From: Tepidamorphaceae bacterium
GTDB taxonomy: Bacteria; Pseudomonadota; Alphaproteobacteria; Rhizobiales; JAKSCL01
DNA: 64,000 nt
Assembly: GCA_028289445.1 (NCBI GenBank)
Contig: JANQPO010000017.1
Coordinates: forward strand, 351,537-415,536
Direction: 5' to 3'
The notes under the pieces are model-generated. The model was not told the origin of the DNA. It saw nothing but the letters and a program-made list of their open reading frames with translations, and searched no databases. The position numbers and the translations under genes are program-made. Shown here piece after piece: positions 38,658-49,545 of this stretch. The stretch's first letter is position 1. Each line of letters starts with the position of its first letter.

Positions 38658-39827
38658 TCAGGTGTATGCCGACAGCGCACCGACGACGCGGTCGAATGCG
38701 TCGTCGCCGAGATAGGCCCCAGAGGGAAGACTAAGGACGGAACGCGATGCATCTTGGCTTCTCGCAAGCCCCGCCGGGTCGCAATGATGTGCGCTATACG
38801 CCGAAAGCCGGTGCATGGGGCTCGGGTAATAGACGTTGGTCGGTACGCCGGCTTCCTGGAGACGGTCACGCAGTTCCGCCCTGTCGATATCCTCGGGCAC
38901 GCGGACCGTGTACTGCGCCCACGCCGACGATAAGCCTTGTGGGATATGAGGAACCGCCACCCGGTTGCCGAGTGCCGCCGAATAACGTTCGGCAAGGGTT
39001 TGGCGCGCGGTAAGCTCATCGTCGAAGACGTCCAGTTTCGCCAAGAGTATGGCCGCCTGGAGCGTGTCGAGTCGCGAGTTCATGCCTAGACGGACGTTGT
39101 CATACTTGTCGGCGCCCTTGCCGTGGAACCGCATGGACCGCAACAGGTCCGCCCAGGTGTCATTGTCGGTGAACAGCGCGCCGCCGTCGCCATAGCAACC
39201 CAGCGGCTTGGCGGGAAAGAAGGAGGTTGTGGTGATGTCGCCCAGCGTGCCCGCGCGCCGTCCGTGATAGACGGCGCCGAAGCTCTGGGCGCTGTCTGCG
39301 ATGACGTGCATTCCCTCCCGAGCGGCGATCGCATTGATCGCGTCGTAGTCGGCGGCCAGGCCGAACAAATCGACCGGGATGACGCAGGCTGGCCTCAATC
39401 CCACGTCTCGCGCATGCGCAATACAGCGCTCGAGACTTTCGGCATCCATGTTGTAGGTGTGCGGATCGATGTCGACGAACACGGGGGACGCCGCCAGATA
39501 GGGGATCATCTCGGCGGTAGCCGCGAAGGTGAAGTCCGGCACGAAGACGGCATCGCCGTCGCCCACGCCGAGAGCCATCATCGCGAGAAGGAGGGCGTCG
39601 GTCCCGTTGGCGCAGGTGACGCAGTGTCGCGCGCCGGTGTGAGCGCACAGAGCCGCTTCGAGTTCGGCGACCTCCGGCCCCATGATGTACTGGCCGTGTG
39701 CCAGGACCTTTTGGATGCGCGCGTCGAGGTTATCCTTGATGCGCGCTTGCTGTGCCGCCAGATCGATGAAGGGTATCGCGTTAGCGGTCGTCGTCTGCGC
39801 GCTCAAGTTTTCCGTCTTTCTCAACAT
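38658..39827 (-). CDS. DegT/DnrJ/EryC1/StrS aminotransferase (WbpE/WlbC-like)
   Basis: 389 aa; IPFIDLAAQQARIKDNLDARIQKVLAHGQYIMGPEVAELE, TTTSFFPAKPLGCYGDGGALFT. Confidence 0.92.
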   Translation of the reverse strand: MLRKTENLSAQTTTANAIPFIDLAAQQARIKDNLDARIQKVLAHGQYIMGPEVAELEAALCAHTGARHCVTCANGTDALLLAMMALGVGDGDAVFVPDFTFAATAEMIPYLAASPVFVDIDPHTYNMDAESLERCIAHARDVGLRPACVIPVDLFGLAADYDAINAIAAREGMHVIADSAQSFGAVYHGRRAGTLGDITTTSFFPAKPLGCYGDGGALFTDNDTWADLLRSMRFHGKGADKYDNVRLGMNSRLDTLQAAILLAKLDVFDDELTARQTLAERYSAALGNRVAVPHIPQGLSSAWAQYTVRVPEDIDRAELRDRLQEAGVPTNVYYPSPMHRLSAYSAHHCDPAGLARSQDASRSVLSLPSGAYLGDDAFDRVVGALSAYT

Positions 39828-40359
39828 AGCGTTCGCCCGTTCTCGGACAGATCAGATCCTCGCCCAGCCGTTCTCCGGCGCGACTCACCCACCCGATGCG
39901 CCGTGCCGGAACACCTGCAACCAGCGCGTACTCGGCGACATCGGAGGTCACCACCGCGCCGGCGGCGATCATGCACCACGCACCAAGACGATTGCCGCAG
40001 ATCACAGTCGCGTTGGCACCGATGGTCGCGCCGCGCCCGACATGGGTCTTGGCGAACTCGGATTTGCGTTCGATGTGCGCGCGCGGAGTCAGCACGTTGG
40101 TAAACACGCAGGACGGCCCGCAGAACACATCGTCCTCAAGCTCGATACCGCGATAGAGGGCAACGTTGTTCTGTATCTTGCAGCCGTTGCCGATCACGAC
40201 ATCGGGACCCGCCATGACGTTCTGGCCCAGGATGCAGCGCTCGCCGATACGCGTGTTGGGTAGCACATGCGAGAAGTGCCAGATCTTGGTGCCGGCGCCA
40301 ATCTCGACCGGCTCGTCCACATAAGCGCTTTCGTGAACAAAGACGTCCGGCGCGATCAT
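39781..40359 (-). CDS. left-handed beta-helix acyltransferase (WbpD/WlbB-like N-acetyltransferase)
   Basis: 192 aa; VFVHESAYVDEPVEIGAGTKIWHFSHVLPNTRIGERCILGQNVMAGPDVVIGNGCKIQNNVALYRGIELEDDVFCGPSCVFTN. Confidence 0.92.
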   Translation of the reverse strand: MIAPDVFVHESAYVDEPVEIGAGTKIWHFSHVLPNTRIGERCILGQNVMAGPDVVIGNGCKIQNNVALYRGIELEDDVFCGPSCVFTNVLTPRAHIERKSEFAKTHVGRGATIGANATVICGNRLGAWCMIAAGAVVTSDVAEYALVAGVPARRIGWVSRAGERLGEDLICPRTGERYVEKDGKLERADDDR

Positions 40360-41333
40360 GAAGGCGCGATCCGGTCTAGGTCGGGGTGCCGTTCGCCCTC
40401 GCTGGGCTTGAGCGGCGCAACACGAATCTCGCTGACGAGTTCGATGGACGGGCGTACCACGTCAAGGCCGAAGCCTTCTCCGTCCAGAATATTCCGGTAG
40501 CTGGCGGTATGAAGGTCTGTGAAGCCGCCCGAAAACTCGATCTCTTCGCCATCGACCGTGATCGACCGGTAGGTGCTGGAGCCTGGCGGTGTGCGTGCGG
40601 GTAGGTGCGCGCGGCTTATCGAAAGGACCCAACGCACCCGCGCTCTCTCGAACTCCAGATAGCCGGCAGCAGCGTCAGCCGACCTGTGATGGACGATATT
40701 GGATTTGAGCGGACCGAAGACGAAGCCGAGCATATCGTAAAAGTGCACGCCGATATTGGTCGCGATTCCGCCGGACTTGTGCTCGACGCCTTTCCAGGAC
40801 GCATGGTACCAGGCGCCACGCGAGGTGAAATAGCCTAGGTCGACATCGTGGATTTTGGAGGGATCGGACTCGGCCACCTTCTGCTTGAGCGCAATGATCG
40901 CTGGATGGAGCCGTAGTTGCAGGATCGAGTAGACCTTTCGGCCGGTCTCGGCCTCAATTGACGCAAGCGTGTCGATATCGGCTGGGTCAAGCACAAGCGG
41001 TTTTTCGCAGATCACGTCGGCGCCTGCGCGCATGGCGAATGCGCTATGGGCCTTGTGCAGATAATTCGGCGAGCAGATGGCGACGTGATCGATCGGGCGT
41101 CCGGCCCCCAGCAAATCGTGCACATGCGCCTCGAACTGCTCGAACTCGGTGAAGAAGGCCGCGTCTGGGAAATGGCTGTCCATGATGCCGACGCTGTCGG
41201 TGACGTCGTAAGCGACCGCAAGTTCGCCGCCGGTCTCGCGCATCGCTTTGAGGTGACGCGGTGCGATGTAGCCGGCCGCTCCGACCAGCGCGTAGCGTGC
41301 CGCGTTTCCAGTCCCGCCGCTCATGCCCGCCAT
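40356..41333 (-). CDS. Gfo/Idh/MocA family oxidoreductase (WbpB/WlbA-like)
   Basis: 325 aa; [48 protein letters not shown]. Confidence 0.92.
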   Translation of the reverse strand: MAGMSGGTGNAARYALVGAAGYIAPRHLKAMRETGGELAVAYDVTDSVGIMDSHFPDAAFFTEFEQFEAHVHDLLGAGRPIDHVAICSPNYLHKAHSAFAMRAGADVICEKPLVLDPADIDTLASIEAETGRKVYSILQLRLHPAIIALKQKVAESDPSKIHDVDLGYFTSRGAWYHASWKGVEHKSGGIATNIGVHFYDMLGFVFGPLKSNIVHHRSADAAAGYLEFERARVRWVLSISRAHLPARTPPGSSTYRSITVDGEEIEFSGGFTDLHTASYRNILDGEGFGLDVVRPSIELVSEIRVAPLKPSEGERHPDLDRIAPS

Positions 41334-42622
41334 ATCCTCTCGCCGTCGGGCGGAAACCGCCCCCTTGTGTCGATGATCAACTGAGCGTTCTGCATGATCA
41401 TCTCGTAGTCGAAATCAGCGTGATCCGTTAGCACGACGATAGCATCGAAGGCGGCGAGGGTCTGCGGTGTCAGATCAACCGACGACAGGTCGAAATCATG
41501 CTCGCGCATCGGCGGGAAGACCGGCACATGCGGATCGGAATAGGAGACTTCGGCGCCCCATTCACGCAGAAGCTCCATGACGAGGACTGACGGGCTTTCG
41601 CGCATGTCATCGACGCCACTCTTATAGGCAATGCCGAGTGCCAGAATCTTGGCATCCCGCAGCGCCTTGCCGTGCTGGTTCAGCGCCTCGATCGCCCGGT
41701 CGAGCACATATTGCGGCATACGGGCGTTAATCTCGCCGGCCAGTTCGATGAATCGGGTGTGCAGCCCAAATTCGCGTGCTTTCCAAGTCAGATAGAAAGG
41801 GTCTATCGGGATGCAGTGTCCGCCGACGCCAGGGCCGGGATAATAGGCGGTGAAGCCGAAGGGCTTGGTCTTGGCCGCATCGATGACCTCGAAGATGTCC
41901 AGTCCCATCGCCTCGGCGATCAGTTTCATCTCGTTGATAAGTCCGATGTTCACCGACCGGTGGATGTTCTCAAGCAGCTTGACCATCTCGCCGGTTTGGG
42001 TGGAGCTGACCGGAACGAGGGTGTCGATAAACGCGCCGTAAAGGGCCTTTCCGGCGGCCAAGCAGTCGGAGGTGTGACCGCCGACGATTTTCGGGATCGT
42101 TTGAGTATTGTATCGCTCGTTTCCCGGATCTTCGCGTTCGGGCGAATACACAAGGTAAAAGTCTTCACCTGGGGTCAAACCCGCATCGGAGATGTACGGC
42201 AGCATCACTTCTGCCGTCGTTCCGGGCCATGTTGTGCTTTCCAACGAGACGAGCTGGCCGCTTCGAAGGTGCGGCGCGATCGAGGCCATGGTGGCTTCGA
42301 TGAAACTCAGATCGGGCTGTTTGAACTTGTTGAGCGGCGTGGGCACGCAGATAATCAGTGCGTCGCATTCGGCCGATCGCGAGAAATCGGTCGTGGCCTC
42401 GAATCCGGCGTTGCGAATGGCCACGATCTCGTCATTCGGTATGTGCCTAATCGGGCTAGATCCGGCATGAAGCTGGGCAATGCGCTCGTCCGAAATGTCA
42501 AACCCGAGAACCTTCAGCCCGGATCTAGAGATCGACAGGGCAAGCGGAATGCCGACATAGCCGAGCCCCAAGATGCCGATCTTCGCGGAGCGGTCGGCGA
42601 TACGGTCGATGAAATTTGTCAA
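41321..42622 (-). CDS. nucleotide sugar dehydrogenase (WbpA-like UDP-N-acetylglucosamine 6-dehydrogenase)
   Basis: [53 protein letters not shown]; likely TTG start at 42622 (track ORF starts 42796). Confidence 0.9.
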   Translation of the reverse strand: MTNFIDRIADRSAKIGILGLGYVGIPLALSISRSGLKVLGFDISDERIAQLHAGSSPIRHIPNDEIVAIRNAGFEATTDFSRSAECDALIICVPTPLNKFKQPDLSFIEATMASIAPHLRSGQLVSLESTTWPGTTAEVMLPYISDAGLTPGEDFYLVYSPEREDPGNERYNTQTIPKIVGGHTSDCLAAGKALYGAFIDTLVPVSSTQTGEMVKLLENIHRSVNIGLINEMKLIAEAMGLDIFEVIDAAKTKPFGFTAYYPGPGVGGHCIPIDPFYLTWKAREFGLHTRFIELAGEINARMPQYVLDRAIEALNQHGKALRDAKILALGIAYKSGVDDMRESPSVLVMELLREWGAEVSYSDPHVPVFPPMREHDFDLSSVDLTPQTLAAFDAIVVLTDHADFDYEMIMQNAQLIIDTRGRFPPDGERIWRA

Positions 42623-42993
42623 GCGGCAACGTCCAGTTGTCAGGCGTGCGTCCGGTGAGTTGCGACGCTGGGGACATATTCTAACTCCCAGATCAATGCA
42701 ACCGAGTTGCCTGACGGTCGCCGATCCAGGTCGATGCGCATGGGAAGCCGCTTGACTTCCGACTGCACCAAGCCACATGCATCTTCTGTCATCCATAATG
42801 CACTTAGCTGTGAGCTACTGGCCTTGCGAAACGAATCCTCGACACCGATTACGCTGTCGACCCGCTCCAAGAGGAACGCGATCTGCTCTGCTCAGAAGCT
42901 GAATGTCATCGGAAATCTTTCCCGTTTCGCCGAGCGGGGAGATGACGAGAAAGATCACAGGTTCGGCGAACCCATTTCGTTGAGACAAATCAC

Positions 42994-44001
42994 GTGAGAG
43001 TTCTCGTCACCGGGGCCGCAGGCTTCATTGGTTTCCACACCTGTTTGCGTCTGCTTGAGCGGGGCGATGACGTTATCGGTCTGGATAATCTCAACGCCTA
43101 CTATGATGTTCGCCTGAAAACGGCGCGTCTCGATCAGATTGAAGGCCACGCGAATTTTCGGTTCGTGAAAGCGGACCTGGAGGATCGGTCGGCGGTCGAA
43201 ACTTTATTCGTTGAGCACAAACCCAACAGGGTCATCAATCTGGCGGCGCAAGCCGGCGTTCGCTATTCGCTCGAAAATCCCCATGCGTATATCGATGGGA
43301 ACATCGTTGGCTTCCTTAATCTTCTTGAGGGGTGCCGGCACCACGGTGTCGAGCATCTCGTTTTCGCGTCGTCTTCGTCGGTCTATGGCGCCAACACCGC
43401 CATGCCGTTCAGCGTTCACCAGAACGTCGATCATCCGCTCAGCCTCTATGGCGCCACCAAGAAAGCGAACGAGCTGATGGCGCACACTTATTCCAGCCTC
43501 TATCGCTTGCCGGCAACGGGACTGCGCTTCTTCACGGTCTACGGGCCTTGGGGCAGGCCCGATATGTCTTATTCCTTGTTCACCGAGAAGATTCTGGCTG
43601 GCGAACCGATCGATGTATTCAACAACGGCGACCACGCCCGCGACTTCACCTATATCGATGATATCGTTGAAGGGGTGATCCGCACGCTCGATACGATCGC
43701 CGAACCGAATGCCGCATGGTCATCCGATGCGCCGGACCCCGGCACGTCGAGCGCGCCCTATCGTCTTTACAATATCGGCAACAACCAGCCGGTCGAACTG
43801 ATGGACTTCATTTCTTGCATTGAGAAGGCGACCGGTCGCCAGGCGCAGAAAAACTTCCTGCCCATGCAGCCGGGCGACGTGCCGAAAACCTATGCCGACG
43901 TGGATGCTTTGAGCAATGCGACCGGGTTTCGGCCGAAAACGACTATCGAGGAGGGCATCGAGAAGTTCGTTGCGTGGTACCGGTCGTACCACGGCGTATA
44001 G
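42994..44001 (+). CDS. NAD-dependent epimerase (UDP-glucuronate 4-epimerase-like)
   Basis: 335 aa; [57 protein letters not shown] start. Confidence 0.9.
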   Translation: MRVLVTGAAGFIGFHTCLRLLERGDDVIGLDNLNAYYDVRLKTARLDQIEGHANFRFVKADLEDRSAVETLFVEHKPNRVINLAAQAGVRYSLENPHAYIDGNIVGFLNLLEGCRHHGVEHLVFASSSSVYGANTAMPFSVHQNVDHPLSLYGATKKANELMAHTYSSLYRLPATGLRFFTVYGPWGRPDMSYSLFTEKILAGEPIDVFNNGDHARDFTYIDDIVEGVIRTLDTIAEPNAAWSSDAPDPGTSSAPYRLYNIGNNQPVELMDFISCIEKATGRQAQKNFLPMQPGDVPKTYADVDALSNATGFRPKTTIEEGIEKFVAWYRSYHGV

Positions 44002-44183
44002 ACATGCGGCCGGCGATCTGGCGCACTTGCTTCGTTCGTTAGCGACCCGGCTGTTGAAGCGCTCGCGATACCGCATCTGCTATTGCCAGAATTTTTCGGT
44101 CTCGCGCTTGTCACATTTTCCGGTATTCTGACCGGCTGTCTCAATTTGATTCGAACCGCAACTGCGCGCCGGCGGCCGCGCCG

Positions 44184-46061
44184 ATGGAGCGAGCCATGTT
44201 CTTGCCGATTTTCCGCTGGCTGGAAAATCTGACGGATTCGTTTCCGGCCGAGCTGCCGGAGCAGCCGCCGGCCAAGCTCGGTCCGTTCATCTGGCACTAT
44301 TCGCGACCGTTCCTGCCGCTCATCGTGTTCACCTCGGTGATTGCGGCCGTCGTTGCCGTGTTGGAGGTCTATCTGTTTTCACTGGTCGGTAAGGTCGTCG
44401 ACTGGCTGGCGGCCGCTGACCGGTCAACGTTCTTCGAAGACCTTGCCCTCAGCCTGACCCTGATCGGCCTCCTGGTCATGGTGCTCATACCGTTCCTGAC
44501 GTTCTGGTACGAGGCTGTGTTGCACCAGGGCTTGCTGGGCAACTACGCCATGCGCACGCGCTGGCAGGCGCACCGCTACCTCTTGCGCCAGAGCATGCGG
44601 TTCTTCCAGGACGATTTCGCCGGCCGGATCGCCACCAAGATGATGCAGACGGCGCTCGGCGTGCGCGATGTCGTGCTGACCATGACTGAGGTCTTCCTCT
44701 ACGTCATCGTCTATTTCACCGCCGCCGTCTTCATGTTCGCCACCAATGATTGGCGCCTGTCGATCCCCATGGTGCTGTGGCTGATCGGCTATGTCTCGGC
44801 GCTGACCTATTTCGTCCCGCGCCTTAAGGTCGTGTCGAAGGAACAGGCCGACGCGCGCTCGACCGTCACGGGCCGGGTTGTCGATTCCTATACCAACATC
44901 GCGACGGTGAAGATGTTCGCCGACGCGACATTCGAGGACGCCTATGCCCGAGAGGGAATGGATGGCTTTCTCGATACCGTTTACCGCTCCATGCGGCTAT
45001 CGACGCTGCTGTCAATCACACTGACGGCACTCAACGCCTGTCTCCTATTTTCCGTCGGCGCGATCGGCATCTGGCTCTGGCAGATCGGACAGGTGACCCC
45101 CGGTGCCCTGGCGTTTTCGCTGGGTCTGGTGCTGCGGCTTCAGGGCATGTCGCACTGGATCATGTGGGAAGTTTCTCGGCTCTTTGAACAAATCGGCGTT
45201 GTCATGGACGGGGTCGAGACGATCGCGCGCGACGTGTCCGTTGTGGATGCGCCCGCAGCGGCGGCGCTTTCGACGCGCGACGGCGAGATTCGCTTCGAGG
45301 ATGTCCATTTCAACTACGGCAAGGCCGAAGACGGCGATGCCGACCGGATCATCCATAACTTTTCGCTGACGGTCGAGCCGGCCGAAAAGATCGGTATCGT
45401 CGGCCGTTCGGGTGCCGGCAAGTCCACGATCGTCAATCTGCTCTTGCGCTTTTACGACGTGGAGGCCGGTCGCATTTTGATCGATGGTCAGGACATCGCC
45501 AACGTCCAGCAGGACACGTTGCGCCGTCAGATCGGCATGGTCACACAAGACACGTCGCTGCTTCACCGGTCCGTTCTCGACAACATCCGCTACGGCTCGC
45601 CGGACGCGACCCGGGAGGAGGCGATCGAAGCGGCAAGGCGCGCGCATGCCCACACCTTTATCCTCGACCTTGAAGATCCGCAGGGGCGCACCGGCTACGA
45701 CGCCCATGTCGGCGAGCGTGGCGTGAAACTCTCAGGCGGTCAGCGGCAGCGGGTGGCGATTGCCAGGGTGCTGTTAAAGAATGCGCCGATCCTCATCCTC
45801 GACGAGGCAACGAGCGCGCTCGATTCGGAAGTCGAGGCGGCGATCCAGGACTCGCTTTACAATCTGATGGAAGGCAAGACAGTGATTGCCATCGCCCACC
45901 GGCTGTCAACGATCGCCTCGATGGATCGGCTGGTCATCATGGATGCCGGACAGATCATCGAGACGGGCACGCATGAGGAACTGGTCCAGGCGGGCGGCCT
46001 CTACGCCGAGCTATGGACGCGCCAATCCGGCGGTTTCATCGCGCGCGAAGCCGCGGAGTAA
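44184..46061 (+). CDS. ABC transporter, fused permease/ATP-binding protein (exporter type)
   Basis: 625 aa; Walker A GRSGAGKST, signature LSGGQRQRVAIARVLLKNAPILILDEATSALD. Confidence 0.95.
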   Translation: MERAMFLPIFRWLENLTDSFPAELPEQPPAKLGPFIWHYSRPFLPLIVFTSVIAAVVAVLEVYLFSLVGKVVDWLAAADRSTFFEDLALSLTLIGLLVMVLIPFLTFWYEAVLHQGLLGNYAMRTRWQAHRYLLRQSMRFFQDDFAGRIATKMMQTALGVRDVVLTMTEVFLYVIVYFTAAVFMFATNDWRLSIPMVLWLIGYVSALTYFVPRLKVVSKEQADARSTVTGRVVDSYTNIATVKMFADATFEDAYAREGMDGFLDTVYRSMRLSTLLSITLTALNACLLFSVGAIGIWLWQIGQVTPGALAFSLGLVLRLQGMSHWIMWEVSRLFEQIGVVMDGVETIARDVSVVDAPAAAALSTRDGEIRFEDVHFNYGKAEDGDADRIIHNFSLTVEPAEKIGIVGRSGAGKSTIVNLLLRFYDVEAGRILIDGQDIANVQQDTLRRQIGMVTQDTSLLHRSVLDNIRYGSPDATREEAIEAARRAHAHTFILDLEDPQGRTGYDAHVGERGVKLSGGQRQRVAIARVLLKNAPILILDEATSALDSEVEAAIQDSLYNLMEGKTVIAIAHRLSTIASMDRLVIMDAGQIIETGTHEELVQAGGLYAELWTRQSGGFIAREAAE

Positions 46062-46079
46062 GGTAGCGGCGGCAGGGTC

Positions 46080-46490
46080 TTAGACAGGCTTGCTGCCCAG
46101 CGGTTCCTCAGTGACGGCCTGATTATCTCCATCCAAGCCGCGCGTCTTCGGCGGCCAGAGGAACGACTCGACCGAATAGACGAGGATCGAGGTGCCAATG
46201 GCGCCGACAGCGGCGATGCCGAGGAAGAGGATGACATCGATCGGGCCGCCCAGGTCGGTCAATTGCGAGTCCGTCACTCTGAGCACCAGCAATACGGCCG
46301 CAACCGCACCGAACGGCATGGAGATCTGAGCCAGGAGAAATTTCTTCATCGACAGCGACCGGTCGCGAATGAGGACGAAGAGATAGGCCGCCGTCACGAT
46401 TGCGGCTACTGCGACCAGCAGCCAGAACAGCCAGCCGCCGAACATCTCCTCGAAGACGGCGATCAGCGTGGCAAGCGTCAGTTCCTTCAT
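46080..46490 (-). CDS. membrane protein, DUF5368-like
   Basis: 136 aa; MKELTLATLIAVFEEMFGGWLFWLLVAVAAIVTAAYLFVLIRD; family name from memory. Confidence 0.6.
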   Translation of the reverse strand: MKELTLATLIAVFEEMFGGWLFWLLVAVAAIVTAAYLFVLIRDRSLSMKKFLLAQISMPFGAVAAVLLVLRVTDSQLTDLGGPIDVILFLGIAAVGAIGTSILVYSVESFLWPPKTRGLDGDNQAVTEEPLGSKPV

Positions 46491-46500
46491 GTCTTTCTCC

Positions 46501-47808
46501 TCAGGCCTCGCCGCGCAGCATGGCGTTGTAGGTGGGTTTGAGCGCCAGTTCCTTCATGAGCCAACTGATCCACAGTTCCTCAAGCGGCGCGACGACGCCG
46601 GGGAAGGAGGGCACGAGGTCGTTGTTGTAGTCGAACTCGATCAGCATGGCCCGGCCGACACGCGTGATCATCGGGCAAGACGTGTAGCCGTTGTAGCGGG
46701 CGGTGCCGTCTTTGCCGGCGATCGTGGCGACCAGGTGATCCTCGACGACCGGCACCTGCCATTTCACGCTGGCCGCGGTCTTGCCCTTCGGCACGCCAGC
46801 GACATCGCCGACGGCGAAGACCTCTGGATAGCGGCGATGGCGCATCGTTTCCTTGTCGACTTCGACCCAGCCCTGATCGGTCCATTTGTCCGCCCAGCTT
46901 AGACCTGACTGGCGAACCACATCGGGCGCGCGTTGTGGCGGGATGACGTGGATATAGTCGTAGCCAAGCTCCCGATCGCCCTCGGGCGTTGCGAATGTCG
47001 CAATCTTTCTGCCCGGTTCGATCCGCTTGAGGACATGGGAGAGTACCGGCGTGATGCCACGGTCACCGAACAGCATGCGCACCTTTTCCGCGACAATCGG
47101 CACGCCGAACAGCGCCTTGGAATTGTTCGCATAAGTGATCTCGATCTTGCCGCCATTACCCTTGCGCTTGGCGATGTCGTCGATCAGGAAGGTGTGCTTC
47201 AAGGGCGCGCCGGCGCATTTCATTTCGGTCGCCGGGCGCGTGAACAGACCGACGCCGCCTTCGTCGGTGAACTTTGAGGCGGCTTCCCATGTCCGTCCCG
47301 CGTAGTCCGGTCCGGCGTAAAGCGCCCCGATACCGTCCTTGCCGACCATGTTGAGCGAAAAGCCTTCGATCGCGTCGTGATCGAGCACGAGGCCCGAGGC
47401 GACGATGAGGTAGTCGTACCGGACTGAGGTTCCGCCCGAAGTCTTCACGGTCTTGGCGTCCGGATCGATCTCTGAGGCAGCCTCCTGGATCAACTCGACA
47501 CCGGACGGTAGCCAGTCCGCGGTTTTTGAGACGACGTAGTCCGGACGCTTTAAGCCGGCCGCAACGAGCGACAAGCCCGGCTGGTAAAGGTGATCCTTGC
47601 GCGGATCGATCAGCGTGATGGTCGCGCCATCGAGCCGCCGGCTCAATCGGTTGGTGAGCGCGGTTCCCGCGGCGCCGGCGCCGATGATGACGATGTTGGC
47701 GGAGGTCTTCACCGTGTCGGCACGCGCGTGTCTTGCGCCGTGCGGTAGGGCAGCGCCCACGGTGCCGGCAGCGGCGAGGCTCAGAAATTGGCGCCTGCTT
47801 TGGATCAT
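46501..47808 (-). CDS. sulfide:quinone oxidoreductase-like FAD protein with Tat-type signal
   Basis: Start MIQSRRQFLSLAAAGTVGAALPHG; NIVIIGAGAAGTALTNRLSRRL, YQPGLSLVAAG, VFAVGDVAGVPKGKTAASV. Confidence 0.85.
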   Translation of the reverse strand: MIQSRRQFLSLAAAGTVGAALPHGARHARADTVKTSANIVIIGAGAAGTALTNRLSRRLDGATITLIDPRKDHLYQPGLSLVAAGLKRPDYVVSKTADWLPSGVELIQEAASEIDPDAKTVKTSGGTSVRYDYLIVASGLVLDHDAIEGFSLNMVGKDGIGALYAGPDYAGRTWEAASKFTDEGGVGLFTRPATEMKCAGAPLKHTFLIDDIAKRKGNGGKIEITYANNSKALFGVPIVAEKVRMLFGDRGITPVLSHVLKRIEPGRKIATFATPEGDRELGYDYIHVIPPQRAPDVVRQSGLSWADKWTDQGWVEVDKETMRHRRYPEVFAVGDVAGVPKGKTAASVKWQVPVVEDHLVATIAGKDGTARYNGYTSCPMITRVGRAMLIEFDYNNDLVPSFPGVVAPLEELWISWLMKELALKPTYNAMLRGEA

Positions 47809-47854
47809 ATCTCCTCCCCGGACTCTCTCGCCGCATCTCGCGTTCGAAAGCCTC

Positions 47855-47884
47855 AATATTCGAATATTCAAATCTTTGAATATT
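47855..47884. promoter_or_regulatory. overlapping perfect dyads upstream of SQR-like gene (candidate operator)
   Basis: aatattcgaatatt (47855..47868) is a perfect palindrome; aatattcaaa-tc-tttgaatatt (47863..47884) is a perfect 10-2-10 inverted repeat. Confidence 0.6.
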
Positions 47885-48112
47885 TAGAGCGTGCACCGAG
47901 CGGTATGATCTGGATCAATTGCGCGTGTTAGCCGTTCGTCGAAGGCGCGGCCGGGCTCTCGTTGCCTTTCTGTCGGGGAAAGCCGATCGTCAACGGCTGT
48001 AAGGCGGACGTACCGGCCATTCACCGTCCACATGCTCAAAGGCCCCGGGGAGCCGAAGTTGTGGAAGTCCGGCCACCATTGCGGCTGGGCGATAACTTCG
48101 CGAAATTTGCGA

Positions 48113-48916
48113 TCAGGCGAAATACATGCGCATTGGCCGGATGAGCTTTTTCTGCCAATTCGGCAGGCCGCGCATCTCCAAAACGCGCTCAAAATATTCG
48201 CGAGCCACTTTTGGCTTCCGACGCTCCACCCAGATATCCGTCAGCCGTATCAGTGCAGCGCCGATCTCCGTCTTGTCGTTCGCTTCTTCAGCGAGTTTGA
48301 GTCCATATTCCAGCGTTTCGGCAGCGCGAACGCGATCTTTCTTGCCGTCTTCGTGGATGCGGGCAACATCACGCAACAATCGCGCAGCGCGGGCCTTGCT
48401 GTTGCGACCTAGTGCCTCTTTGAGGAGGTCGTCGTAGAGGCTCAACGCGCCATCTGCATCGCCTGCTTGCCACTTGGCGTCTGCCAGCCGCATCGGATCC
48501 TCAGTGTGGTGCGGATCTTCAGCAAATCCGGCTTTCAGAAGATCTCTGACCGCCATTTCCGTCTTCGAATTTCGCGGGTCAATCTCTCCAAGTTCGAGCA
48601 GTGCGGCGATGTATTCTCCGCGATCGCCGACGCGCTCGAACAGTTCGCCTGCTTCCATAAACAGTTCACCTGCGCGCTGCGTGTTTTCGCGACCATGACG
48701 TTGCAGATAGGCGAGGTTTTCGAGAGTGGCGGCAATCTGACGTGTGTCGTGTGTTTCGCGATAGTGTTTTAGGACACTGTCGAGGATGTTTTCCGCCTCT
48801 TCCAGCACCCGCTGTTCCTTGGCAAGGCTGACGGAGCCGCCCACGACGTCTTCGATAAGCTCTTCCGCCTTTTTCAGCGCAACTTTTGCGCTTTCGTCAT
48901 CCAGCTTCTCGACCAT
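48113..48916 (-). CDS. TPR-like helical-repeat hypothetical protein
   Basis: 267 aa; repeated helical segments such as TRQIAATLENLAYLQRHGRENTQRAGELFMEAGELFERVGDRGEYIAALLELGEI. Confidence 0.6.
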   Translation of the reverse strand: MVEKLDDESAKVALKKAEELIEDVVGGSVSLAKEQRVLEEAENILDSVLKHYRETHDTRQIAATLENLAYLQRHGRENTQRAGELFMEAGELFERVGDRGEYIAALLELGEIDPRNSKTEMAVRDLLKAGFAEDPHHTEDPMRLADAKWQAGDADGALSLYDDLLKEALGRNSKARAARLLRDVARIHEDGKKDRVRAAETLEYGLKLAEEANDKTEIGAALIRLTDIWVERRKPKVAREYFERVLEMRGLPNWQKKLIRPMRMYFA

Positions 48917-49132
48917 GATGTGTTCCCCGTTCCTTGTCGGGCAACAAACGAATAACCACCATTCTCTAAGTTTTCGCTAAACGGGAACGCCCGATGTCCT
49001 CGGGGTACTTCTTGGTCCAATGTCAAATTGGGGCTCAAAGAGGACTTTGCGAAGCTTGGATTTGTTCGAGCCCACCGCGAATATATAGAGTATGACGACT
49101 TCAAGCAGGATTCCGGATTTAGAGGTTAGGTC

Positions 49133-49522
49133 ATGTCCCTCAACTATGTCATGCTTGGCTCAAACGATGTCGTCAAAGCACGCAGTTTTTTCGATGCGGT
49201 CCTACCGACGATTGGCGGCAAACTGATTGCGGACTACATGCCGCATGCATTTTGCTACGAGTTGCGGGGTGGCGGGCGTGTGTGGGTCGCATCGCCGTTC
49301 AACGGAGAAGGCGCGACCCCCGGTAACGGCAACATGGTGGGACTTCAGTGCGAGAGCAAAGTCGAAGTTCATACGGCACACGAAACGAGTTTGTCCAACG
49401 GTGGAACAAATGAAGGGGAGCCCGGTCCCCGACCGCAATACGGCCCGGAGTTTTACGGCGCCTACATCCGCGACCTCGATGGCAACAAGATTAGCTTCGT
49501 CTTTTTTGGCGACAGCGACTGA
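49133..49522 (+). CDS. VOC (glyoxalase/bleomycin resistance) family protein
   Basis: 129 aa; LNYVMLGSNDVVKARSFFDAVLPTIG, YGAYIRDLDGNKISFVFFG. Confidence 0.85.
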   Translation: MSLNYVMLGSNDVVKARSFFDAVLPTIGGKLIADYMPHAFCYELRGGGRVWVASPFNGEGATPGNGNMVGLQCESKVEVHTAHETSLSNGGTNEGEPGPRPQYGPEFYGAYIRDLDGNKISFVFFGDSD

Positions 49523-49545
49523 CGGGTAAAATAGCGACGGTCCGG

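Noticed and set aside
39123-40103. 326-aa plus-strand ORF
   Set aside because: Antisense to WbpE/WbpD-like genes
41672-42658. 328-aa plus-strand ORF
   Set aside because: Antisense to the nucleotide sugar dehydrogenase
42640-42990. Intergenic region with short ORFs upstream of the epimerase
   Set aside because: No convincing coding signal; treated as intergenic/promoter region
45045-45707. 220-aa minus-strand ORF
   Set aside because: Antisense to the ABC exporter ATPase domain
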